From the NCBI GenBank assembly GCA_001949185.1, contig BDGG01000009.1:1113347-1177346 (forward strand): a stretch of 64,000 bases of DNA, in the 5' to 3' direction. The notes beneath the pieces were generated by a model. The model saw nothing but the letters and a program-made list of their open reading frames with translations, was not told the origin of the DNA and ran no database searches. A program made the translations under genes and the position numbers. Origin of the DNA: Ramazzottius varieornatus (taxonomy: Eukaryota; Tardigrada; Eutardigrada; Parachela; Ramazzottiidae). Below are positions 55,901 through 64,000 of this stretch, piece by piece (position 1 is the first letter of the stretch; each line of letters opens with the position of its first letter).

Positions 55901-58817
55901 TCTTTTATTCGCCCCGGCTCAACCGACGCAGGCAGTGACGGTGCCGATTCTCAGCGCCGCGCAGTCTGTGCTACTTGTATAGACTACAGGTTTCCGTCAA
56001 TTAACTTGTATTCAGCAGCTGGCATTATCAAGTGTTGCACAACTGACAACTTTACCCAGAGATAAAGATTTTCCCCTCGTGCTTGACCGTCTAATATGGC
56101 CCCCAATAACAGGCCGAAGAATTAGTAATTGCTCGTGAAAGTTGTTCGGTGTCTTTTGTTGGGGGTGGATAGAACGATCGAAAATACTCTTGTGTTTACG
56201 TGTCTGATTGCTTTTTGTTTAGACCAATCTTAAGCTTGACTCAAAAGAAAAAACATGTGTTTTTTTCTGCCAGGCAAGTCGTCTCGCAGTCGACCTCCAG
56301 ATACCCTGAACGCGACAGCGATGACGACTTTACCGATTCCGTCGGTATCCCTGAACCGCTTCCGGAATACGAATATCCAAGTCGCGTTCAAGGGCGGACG
56401 ATCCAAGAAGTTCAGGAGATCAGAGAAAGTGTCCGTCTCCGCGAACCTTCCACCACATCGTCGGAGGACCACTCGCCGTCGCGCAAGACCCAGAAGCGTG
56501 GCCACAACTTCGGTCGCCACTTTGACATCACGCCGGAAGAGTACACATCAACACGCGCATTGATCCATCACCGTCTTCCCCCACCCAACTATGTCCCAGA
56601 TTCCCCACCACCACCGCCGCCAGTGCTGGGCCAGACAGGTTCACGTCTCAGTTTGGCCGAGAGGAACCGCACGCCACCGCCCACTCGGCCAATACACCTC
56701 TCTCGCCCACATTCCCAGTCACCGGACAACCGCTTGCGACCCGGCCAAGCTCAAGCCCGTCTTCCACCACCTAGCCCGGTATACACATATAACCACCGCA
56801 AAAAATTAAAGCCAACTAAACGCCCGATTAGTTTTAGATTAGAACGTCGGCGAATGCATTCACCCAGACCCAGAAATAATGTTTTTTCGGACTGGCGCGC
56901 GCTCTTGACCAATAACAATAAAAACGTGCGCCAGTTAGGATCTGGGTGAGATCCGACGCAAATTACAATTTTTTATGTTTTGCTGGGTTTTGGTACCGGA
57001 GAATAATTTTCAGAAATTCATTTTCAATCTCTTTGTATCGTTTTGTGAAAAACTGATTTTGTCGGTTTCTGTCCTCGTATAACTAATTTGAATGGGATAT
57101 TAGTCATCTGACTCTTCGTAGTCTGACAGTGTCTGTCCAACCAACAGGTGGCACCCTTCGTACATCATTCCGATGGGGAAGGTCGATACTACAGCGATCA
57201 AAAGCCGAAGAAGAAGATGAACATTGTCCGTCGCTTGTCCGAGCTAGTCCGCGGAGAACGAAAGCACAGAAAGCCCGAAATGGGGCGAAAGTCGTCGACT
57301 TCCTCCATGGAGCAAGAACAGGAGAACCGTCCCCCCGTCCGGCTGATCGCCGCTCGACAGCAAAGCCCGGTCCGGCGGTATCAAGACCAACCTCTGCGAC
57401 AAACTGCGGCACCACCACAGGTCGTGTCCCGCATACCCAGCTTTAATCGTCCCGGTACATCCAATCGCAACTCGGGGAACTTTTCTGACAGCCAGACAGC
57501 TTCATTCACGTACCAAGAACAGCCGATACCGGTCTATGCACAGCCGAATAAGCTCTTGAAGCAGCAGAATTTACGGCATCGGTCGATGTCCGAGTACGAT
57601 CTCAGCTACAACCCTGGTCATTCCCCGAGTCGAAATATCCAGTATGTTGATAAACCGCTCAAGAACGCCAAAAGTACGGAAAGTGTGTCCGAGTCGGTGT
57701 GGAAGGAGAAGGTGAGGTATCGATATGACCACGATCCCCCGGATGAGAAGTACGAGAAGGTGACCAAGACTACGCTGATCCCGTGGGCCAAGAGTAAAGT
57801 CTTGAATCGGTCCGGTGATGAGGGACGAACTACCGCCCATGTTCGTCATGGCTTCTTTGACAAGGTTAGTGCAAGACGGAATTCGGCAAACGAACTCAAT
57901 AATTGTTCCATCCCCGGTGGCGCCAGTTTACGGTATTATTGGCTGGACGCGTGCGCCACTTGGAAAAGTGATCTTGTCGTGACGGTCTTAAGTAGCGCAC
58001 CTTGTCTGTGTAAGTAATCGAGAACGTGCGCCACTTGGGGAAAACCATCTTCGCAAGTTTGTGTGCGGGGCTCTCAGTATTTTCTTTTCCTTTCTGAACG
58101 TACAAAATTTTGTTGCTGTAGGATCTGCAGCATTATCGAAGTACCCCAGCTCTACCCATCAACTCCAATCAAGTGGACATGCGGATGATGCCGGCACCTG
58201 TGAAGCCACCTCGTCGTTACGAGTACGACGCTAACCGAGGTTCCGACTCTGATCGTTCAGAGCCCCTTCGTGTTCCGGTGCGCTCGTCGGAACGTCTTCG
58301 TGAGCATCGGATGACGTCCAACCCGGCTCCCGACTACTACAGCCAGCCATCCGAGACGTCCCGTCGAACTATCCAGACCAGCACGAGTAGCGGCGGCGAG
58401 GACTCCACACCACAACCCACTCGAGTGCCTCTTCGTAGAGTGGAGACGACGATATCGACCCCTAGTAACCGGGCACCTAGAGCGCTGGAGCGTACAGCGG
58501 TGGTCAGAGGTCCCGTCGAGAAGATTCAGATACAGGTACAACCGGCGTACGCCAGGACTCGCATCGCAGCCAATGATTACGCCAATAGAAGGTATCAGAC
58601 GGACTTGAACCGAACACCACCGGAAGAAGTCAGCAGAAGGAGCGCCGTCAGGGAACAGAGCGGTGGGCGGGGACCTAGTGGGTATAAGGCGGCCTACAAA
58701 ATGCTGATAGATAACCCGGCGGCATCGGGAGGTGGAGGAATGGTCCAGGAACGACGACGCATTTTCAATAATGCGCCTCAGCCAGCCAGAGCCGATTATT
58801 ACGCCCATCGCAGATGA
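49956..58817 (+). CDS. Large disordered Ser/Pro/Arg-rich protein
   Basis: Seven exons join in phase (49956 to about 50539; 50942-51599; about 51958-52639; about 52887-53228; about 56274-56779; 57148-57867; about 58121-58817) and encode roughly 1,350 residues. The product is almost wholly low-complexity: Ser/Thr-rich N-terminus, then [38 protein letters not shown], a Pro-rich stretch with [12 protein letters not shown], a basic helix [30 protein letters not shown], and a C-terminus ending ADYYAHRR. Many SP/PxxP and RxxS sites suggest a phosphorylated SH3-binding scaffold, probably cytoskeletal; this is inference. No known domain was recognised. A MOB3 gene lies on the other strand in the 3 kb intron between exons 4 and 5. 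Foldback copies occupy four introns. Confidence 0.75.
50621..50815. mobile_element. Foldback element, two hairpins, intron 1 of disordered gene
   Basis: 195 bp. Ends GGGAAGTCCGCAAATG and CATTTGCCGACGTCTT. Hairpins CAGTGGCGCAC/GTGCGCCACCTC and AGGTGGCGCAC/GTGCGCCACTTGAG. Confidence 0.8.
51635..51905. mobile_element. Foldback element, three hairpins, intron 2 of disordered gene
   Basis: 271 bp with three hairpins in a row (AAGTGGCGCATG/GTGCGCCACTGAG, AAGTGGCGCAC/GTGCGTCAGCTGG, AAGTGGCGCAA/GTGTGCCACTTGG). Ends GGAAGCTCGGAAAGC and GGTCGATTTTGTCCC. Confidence 0.8.
52686..52816. repeat. Two tandem hairpins of another family, intron 3
   Basis: Two successive units, each opening GCAACCTGCATACAT and closing GAGTATGCAGG, so AACCTGCATAC pairs with GTATGCAGGTT. 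The units are about 60 bp apart and their loops differ. The layout mimics the main family, but the sequence does not. Confidence 0.75.
53650..55311 (-). CDS. MOB3: MOB kinase activator 3
   Basis: Mob-family adaptor that binds and regulates MST/NDR-type kinases (Hippo-related signalling). Eight exons, start ATG 55311 ([20 protein letters not shown]), about 240 residues. The exon reading [20 protein letters not shown]...[18 protein letters not shown] is followed by [67 protein letters not shown] and [16 protein letters not shown], then [20 protein letters not shown]. The zinc ligands (two Cys in CTPSTC, His pair in YIHH region) are present. [18 protein letters not shown] and CYKHxYYFVTE are closer to MOB3 than to MOB1 or MOB2. 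The gene sits entirely inside an intron of the opposite-strand disordered-protein gene. Confidence 0.95.
54172..54371. mobile_element. Foldback element, two hairpins, inside a MOB3 intron
   Basis: 200 bp. Left end GGGAGCTCGGCAAAAC; hairpins AAGTGGCGCAC/ATGCGCCGCTTG and AAGCGGCGCATC/GTGCGCCACTTG. Right arm CTGGTGGACTTAGTTTGCAG. It lies within both the MOB3 intron and the host intron. Confidence 0.8.
56884..56950. repeat. Degenerate single hairpin, intron 5 of disordered gene
   Basis: GACTGGCGCGCG/CGTGCGCCAGTTAGG around loop CCAATAACAATAAAA. The outer arms are lost. Confidence 0.6.
57878..58075. mobile_element. Foldback element, two hairpins, intron 6 of disordered gene
   Basis: 198 bp. Ends GGAATTCGGCAAACGAACTC and AGTTTGTGTGCGGGGCTCTC. 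Hairpins CGGTGGCGCCAG/GTGCGCCACTTGG and AAGTAGCGCAC/GTGCGCCACTTGG. Confidence 0.8.
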
Positions 58818-59645
58818 ATCCGCAAAACTCGCCGACTCCCCTTCGAAAAATGTCCATGACGCCATCCTGGATCAGATTTCGTGTTTTAAAACAAAAAATA
58901 TTTTGTACTGTATTTTGCTTTCTCTGTAACACTAATTCCTCGTTGGCTGTAGGATTATATCAAGCAAAAAGTTGATAAAAAAACAACCAAGATGATAGGT
59001 GGAGCCTTGTATTGATACATCCGACCGACCATTGTGGCGCATAGGTTATGTAGCCGGAAGTGGCAGACACGAAGGTGAATTTTTTTGTTCCTGTTTGACT
59101 TCCCATTCATGAGTGACGACAGTGGTTCAGAATCCACCTGGGTAGTGATCCGGATTCCATATCAGGATGAACAACTCCTACATCCCACGGCGTGACCGCC
59201 CATACGTGGTGCAAAGTAGCTCATCAACAGCTGCTTGCCAAAACAAAATGAGCTAGAGCCGGACGGGGTGTTACTATCGATTTTTCCGACTGCTGCCTGG
59301 ATTTTAAATTTACGATGAAAGTGACGGCTCTGTGACTGGGGCTGGCCTTCCAAAGCCATCCATATGGAGCTCACCCGTAAAGGCTAGGTCTGCTCTTTTT
59401 CGGGATGGAACGCCATTGCGAACGATTGCAACACACGTATCGCAACGGTGTAAATGATCCCTTATCATACGGGAGCGCAACAGTCAAGGCTGAAAAAGGT
59501 AATCGTTTAACCAGAGTTGCATTCCAAGTTGAATGTGATAGTCCTATCTGCTGATCTTTTACTTTCAGAGTTTTACTACGTCGGCATTGAAGGGGACTAT
59601 ACAGAAACCGGAAGTGACGGCTAAACGCCCGTCCATCCATTCCAT
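58818..59645. other. Gap between disordered gene and SLC12A8-like gene
   Basis: No gene recognised. A 28-codon frame at 59110 (MSDDSGSESTWVV) could be a first exon with a GTAGTG donor, but nothing links it to the transporter. Confidence 0.3.
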
Positions 59646-62600
59646 ATGGACGCCGCAAGCAGGCTGGGTACGGCAGAAAGTACTCTGATTCCTCCTTCGG
59701 GCAGTCCAGCTCGACCATCTGGACTCCAGGGTCTCGTCACTCACTACCAGGAAGAACCGCTGGTGGGCTTTGCATGTTGTAACTGGGAGCTAGGCCAGTA
59801 TATGAAACGTTCAAGATCTTCATTTCAAGAAGCGCACGCTTCCGGCCAGTAACAATAAAAAGATGCGCCACTTCGGGAAAAAACAACCAAACTCGACAGG
59901 ATCGTTTTCCAAGTGGCGCACGTACCCAGCCAACAATAACGGAAACGTGCGCCACCTGCAACAACGATCTTGGGCGTTTCGTTTGCCGACTTCCAACTAA
60001 CCTTCCTTTATTACTATATATTATCCTTTTACCACAGCAAAATCCGCAATGGTTCGAATTCTGGAAGTACAACTTTTGCATTCGGGAGAACGTCAGTTTC
60101 GGCACTTTGGGCGTATTCTCGGCCGTCTTGGCGCATCTACTCAACGTGATAGTGTTCCTGCGAACTGGCTGGATAGTGGTAAGTCCCAGCTAGCAGGCGA
60201 CCGTTTCGTAACAATTTTATCGCCCGTCAAAAGACGTCGTGGATCAAACCGTTTAATCGGGCCGCCCTAATGAATGCAGTATTTTAGGGGGAAGCCGGGA
60301 TTCTGTACAGCCTCTTAATCTCACTGTGCTTATGGACTTTCGCGGCCATCACTGTGCTATCGGCATATGGCATCCTCATGCGATCGGGCCGCCAAACTTG
60401 TCAGGATGTCTACCAAATTTTACAGGTCACTCTGGGAACCCGGGCTGCTGCATCCATCGGCGTCATCTACTCATTCACCCACGTAAGGAAATTCTGCATT
60501 TTTTTCCCCGAAATTCTGCCGTTCGTCTACAGTATAAGGTCCTTCCTTGTCCACGTGCGTACCAATGTTCTTTTTCTACAGGCCGCTTCCTCCGCACTGC
60601 AAGTTCTTGGTGAGTTCTTCAAAATTACATTTCGTTGTAAAGAACAGAAAACACGCCGTACAGAAGGCACGGGCAAGCATTCCGTGATGAGCTTCTGGTT
60701 CGCAGGTATGGGAGAACTGCTTGTCGGAGTTTCGTTGGACATGCTGGACAATGTATGGGCGATCCGGGTGACAGCGGTTTGCTGCCTCATAGTACTGACA
60801 TGTAAGGGGGAGAATGCTGTCAACTTCATTGCCCAATAACTGCTTATCATGATCGCTCTCCCGCACGTGTTTAGGGCTAAACGTATTTGGGATAAAATGG
60901 ATTATCCGCGCCCAATACGTGATTGTAATCATCCTGTCGTTGGGAGTTGGCGACTTTTTCGTGGGCTCGCTCTACCAGGAAATTCCAGGTCAATATCACA
61001 AGCTTTCTGTCTGGCGGACATTTCTCTTTTGAAGAAAGCCAACTGTTTGCAGAATATGGCGTCGAAAGGCCTTCGGCGGAAATCTTTAAAGAGAACCTGT
61101 ATGTACAGTACGACAACTGGCACGGCTTCTGGAAGAACCTTGGATTATATTTTCCCAGGTAAAGCGACAAGTACCGGACGGTACAGTTCGAAAGCTATGA
61201 AAGATCGTTGTTGCTTTCTAGTGTTGCTGGTGTCCTTGTCGGTTTCAATATTGCACGTAAGTCGCCACATTCACAAGTTGCCTCTTTTGCCGGTCTTTTA
61301 GTTTGCCACTACTCAACCTTTCTAGGCGACCTGCGTGATCCACAACGAAGCATCCCCAAAGGAACCTTTGCCGCCATGTTATGCGGGTTAGTTCCAAAGT
61401 CGAATCTAAATTTTGAATTTGAAGCGGCACCGCATCGGGTGGCCTTCGTTAGGGATGTTTGGATATTATGACTGAACGTAGGACCGTCTAAGACTAGCTG
61501 TTTTACAGCATGTCGGTCCACATTATGTTCATTCTCATGCTCGGCGCTTGCGTGCTGCGAAGTTACTTGGTGGAACATCCGCATATCACTATCAGGGTTC
61601 GTGAAGTCTTCTGGCCAAAAAATGTTCATGCTGAACATACAACGGCTTGTCAACTAAAATTCCTCATTGCAGATGGCAGCGCTCCATGTCTTCATCATAA
61701 TTGCCGTATCTATTTCGGCTGGGGCGGTGGGGATGGGCGCCATCTTCAACGCATCCCGCGTTCTAGCAGTAACTTGCGCTCAGAGTTTCAGCTTAAAAAA
61801 ACTGTGCCTCTACCATATTACAACCTTTAAGATCAAAGAGTTATTCTTTCGTTGTTCTTCAGAGAGTGGCAAAAGATACGTCTATTCGCGGAGTGAAACA
61901 GCTCGACTGGATGGTACGATCTTCTTCTTCCCAGGCAGTACTTCTTGAACCTCACAGAGCGCTTTTCTCTTGTAGTGGGATCGATTCCAGACTCCAGTCT
62001 TCTCCATTCTCGTGGTTTTTCTTACATCGCTGCTGTTCGTGCTGATCGGGCATATCAACTTTCTTGCTCCAATCATAACAACCTCGTAAGTTCGTGCGGT
62101 TCACATGCTTATGTGGGACATTGTCGAATGAACTGAACACACGTGTCAACCCAAGTGGCACACGTATTCATTGTTAATGGCTGACACATAGCGCCACTCG
62201 GGAAAACACATTCTGATGTTATTTGCTTTGAATTTAATTTTGATGTTTTAGGCATTTGATGACATTTTCCGCTATAAACTACGCGTACTTCGCGCTGTCG
62301 ACTACCTACAAGTTGCAAGTTAAGCGGGACTACAAAGCAACCACGGAATGGTTGCAGCAAGGTCTGCGTGAAGGACGGATAGCTTCACCGGACAGTCGGC
62401 ATCAAAGTCCGAAGTTCCCGCGTTCTCCCGAACAGCACGAAACCATGTCTCACAGCAGCTCCGTTACCTCGGAAAGAAGCCACCTGTTAGGCTCGGGATC
62501 TGCAGGACACACGCCCAAAGAAGCCCTCTTGCCTCCACTGATAGGTACGTAGGCCGTTTTTAGCAATCACCGGATGGAATAACTGACCAATTCGGCATTC

Positions 62601-63336
62601 GACTTTGCAGTTGCCAGCCAAGTGCTCAGTAAGCCAGGAGACACTCTTTTGCGGTTCCACAACCGTTGGGTCGCTCTGGCAGCCGTAAGTAAAGGGGGAG
62701 CTCGGCAAACACAGTCAACCACATCGTTGCCTTAAGTGGCGCGTTTGTTCAATGTGGTTGGCTCAAAGCGAATGCCACGTGAAAGAGCGATTCCGTCGAG
62801 TTCGATGGTTTTTCCAAGTGGCACAGGTTTTCGGTTTTATCGCCGGGAAGCGTGCGTCACTTGGGAAAACGATCGGGCCGACTTTGTATGCCGGGCTCTC
62901 AAATATTCATACATTTATCTCATTGACAGACTTTTTATACTCTAGCTAACTTCCGCCTCTTTTGTAGTCCGTCATCATGATAGTCATTGCATTTCTGATC
63001 CAATGGGAGTCTGCTCTGTCGGCCATCAGTACCCTCGGACTCATTTACATTTCAGTCAGCTACTTGACTCCACGACCCACAGCAGGCAAGTCTCCGTAAT
63101 CGAAAGCTGTTTTAGCATGATCAACAGTAAACTTCGACCGTATTCTAGGCATCGTGGAGTTTCGCCCGGTGGACTGGATAGTCTCGAAGTTCACTGGCGA
63201 AACCTACAACGACCTGGAGACGGAGACCCTCCAAACCGTTTCCACTGCCGGTGCGCCGGAAGAAAGTAGGTTCATCCGAAGCCTAGGTTCTCCGCATTTA
63301 CCCACCTCAAGTTCTGCTCCATTTCTCTCTGGCTAA
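59646..63336 (+). CDS. Cation-chloride cotransporter family member, SLC12A8-like
   Basis: Amino acid-polyamine-cation fold membrane transporter. Seventeen exons join in phase. Exon 1 is 59646-59762 (MDAASRLGTAEST), then QNPQWFEFWKYNFCIRENVS with VIVFLRTGWIVGEAG (TM1), AAITVLSAYGILMRSG, ASIGVIYSFTHAASSALQV, NVFGIKWIIRAQYVIV, a lumenal loop, SVAGVLVGFNIARDLRDPQR, IPKGTFAAMLCGMSVH, GMGAIFNASRVLARVAKD, PVFSILVVFLTSLLFVLIGHINFLAPIITTS, a cytoplasmic Ser-rich segment, and two late helices. FLRTGWIVG, FGIKWIIR and DLRDPxRSIPKG match SLC12A8 better than SLC12A9. The penultimate intron begins GCAAGT (GC-AG). One intron (about 60989-61033) is only some 45 nt. Transported solute not inferable. Confidence 0.88.
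59785..59994. mobile_element. Foldback element, two hairpins, with target-site duplication
   Basis: 210 bp in intron 1 of the SLC12A8-like gene. Ends GGGAGCTAGGCCAG and CGTTTGCCGACTTCC, flanked by AACT on both sides (59781-59784 and 59995-59998). Confidence 0.85.
62147..62210. repeat. Short single hairpin of the foldback family
   Basis: AAGTGGCACAC/TAGCGCCACTCGG around loop TTCATTGTTAATGGCTGAC. No outer arms. Confidence 0.6.
62696..62900. mobile_element. Foldback element, two hairpins, near-complete
   Basis: 205 bp in a late intron of the SLC12A8-like gene. Ends GGGAGCTCGGCAAACACAG and TTTGTATGCCGGGCTCTC. Flanks AAGG / AAAT do not match. Confidence 0.85.
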
Positions 63337-63847
63337 CAACTTCGTTGCACCAAATTTTTAAACCCAGTCTAAAGACCGATACTTTCTTCTTCGATCTCAC
63401 CCTTCCTTGTTGCGTTCAGCTGCTTTTTTAGAACAAAATTCTATTGGGTCTTCTCAGTTTTTTGCTTTTACTCACAGTGAACTGCGTATAAAACTATTGT
63501 AAAAACCCGCTGGGTCCGCGCAGTACGTACATGTACGTGACGATGCACCCCCGCAGGGGGTTGAACAAGCAGTGAAGCCGGACCGGGTTTGTACTTCACG
63601 TGTACGATGACGTACCGCGCGGACGCAGCGGGTTTTCACAGTATTTTTCTAAAATCAAGTGGAGGCAAACACCTCCCCGAACAGAGTCCCCGTCCCGTTA
63701 GAAAATAAAAAACTAAAAATAGCTGCTGGGGTTATGCTCAACTGTAAGGCTAAATCTTGAATGAGCAAATTTCGTGGAACTATTGGGAAAAATTTTGACG
63801 AAAGATCAATCTGGCCGACCGAGGGCACAGTCTAGTATGAAGCCGCA
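63337..63847. other. Convergent 3' flanks with a foldback repeat
   Basis: No gene. It holds the foldback at 63494-63643 and the 3' ends of the transporter and of the edge gene. Confidence 0.35.
63494..63643. repeat. Foldback repeat of a separate family
   Basis: TGTAAAAACCCGCTGGGTCC opens the unit and GGACGCAGCGGGTTTTCACA closes it. The arms pair over about 30 bases with few mismatches, and a second inner palindromic pair (ACGTGACGATGCAC / TTCACGTGTACGATG) lies between. About 150 bp. Confidence 0.7.
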
Positions 63848-64000
63848 CTAATCATCTGGGTTCTTCTTGCTGGCGAGTTTTGCATCGACCAGAGGTTTGA
63901 GAGCTTGAATCTTGGTGGCAAAAGCGATAAAGTCGTACTTATCTCTGCCGGCGTTGGACGTGATCCCTTGGCCTTCAGGATCAAAGTAGTTGTACATGTT
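63848..64000 (-). CDS. C-terminal end of an unidentified protein, cut by window edge
   Basis: Reading inward from the right edge, a frame of 50 residues (NMYNYFDPEGQGITSNAGRD...FIAFATKIQALKP) runs to TAG at 63848-63850, ending SKKNPDD. Composition and third-base pattern are coding-like and nothing interrupts it. The family was not recognised. The start lies outside the window. Confidence 0.55.
   Translation of the reverse strand, partial: NMYNYFDPEGQGITSNAGRDKYDFIAFATKIQALKPLVDAKLASKKNPDD

Noticed and set aside
56255-56563. Arg-rich frame overlapping exon 5 of the disordered gene
   Set aside because: The other frame joins in phase with both neighbouring exons and lacks the early stop.
185-62900. 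CRISPR-like array reading of the repeated GTGCGCCACTT motif
   Set aside because: The repeats are dispersed in introns of animal genes, inverted in pairs, with no regular spacers or cas genes.

Overview
The window is nuclear DNA from a bilaterian animal with a compact genome. Almost every gene is split by GT-AG introns, many only 45-100 bases long, there are no operons or Shine-Dalgarno sites, and the gene set is typical metazoan (nicotinic receptor, CPT1, ATG14, MOB3, a DHHC ankyrin acyltransferase, a rhodopsin-type receptor). About 17 genes in 64 kb fits a small-genome ecdysozoan such as a tardigrade. That placement is inference, since no lineage-specific marker gene was seen. The spliced models were assembled by eye from splice sites and phase, so single exon edges may be off by a few bases. 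Many open frames in eukaryotic DNA begin at GTG or TTG; here starts are moved to the first sensible ATG.

Layout, left to right: 3' part of mitochondrial glycerol-3-phosphate dehydrogenase (+); alpha-type nicotinic acetylcholine receptor (-); a possible 54-residue Lys/Glu-rich mini-gene (+); MFSD9-like transporter (+); complete carnitine palmitoyltransferase 1 (+, 19 exons); ATG14/Barkor (-); HDDC2 deoxynucleotidase (+); glutamate-cysteine ligase catalytic subunit (+, with an 8-nt exon); ZDHHC17-like palmitoyltransferase (-); a possible F-box-like gene (+); TMEM94/ERMA P-type ATPase-like protein (-); a damaged GPCR (-); MFSD1-like transporter (-); a BTB-BACK protein with an unusual CGCDC-repeat tail (-); a CSAD/GADL1-like PLP decarboxylase (+); a poorly resolved 4.5 kb stretch; a large disordered Ser/Pro/Arg-rich protein (+) carrying a complete MOB3 gene (-) inside one intron; an SLC12A8-like cation-chloride cotransporter (+); and the 3' end of one more gene (-) at the right edge. 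Neighbours share no pathway. Several pairs are divergent with 90-550 bases between start codons (nAChR/mini-gene, ATG14/HDDC2, ZDHHC17/F-box candidate, BTB/CSAD), as expected of compact genomes.

The most striking feature is not a gene. A dispersed foldback element occurs at about 28 sites, nearly always inside introns. Each hairpin has arms of roughly 30-48 bases with core AAGTGGCGCAC/GTGCGCCACTT around a conserved 25-base loop, and loci carry one, two or three hairpins. Full two-hairpin copies are about 190-220 bp with outer ends like GGGAGCTCGGCAAAC, and three copies have perfect 4-bp target-site duplications. It behaves like a non-autonomous DNA transposon (MITE) with modular hairpins. Other foldback elements (6292-6504, 43535-43650, 52686-52816, 63494-63643) look unrelated in sequence.
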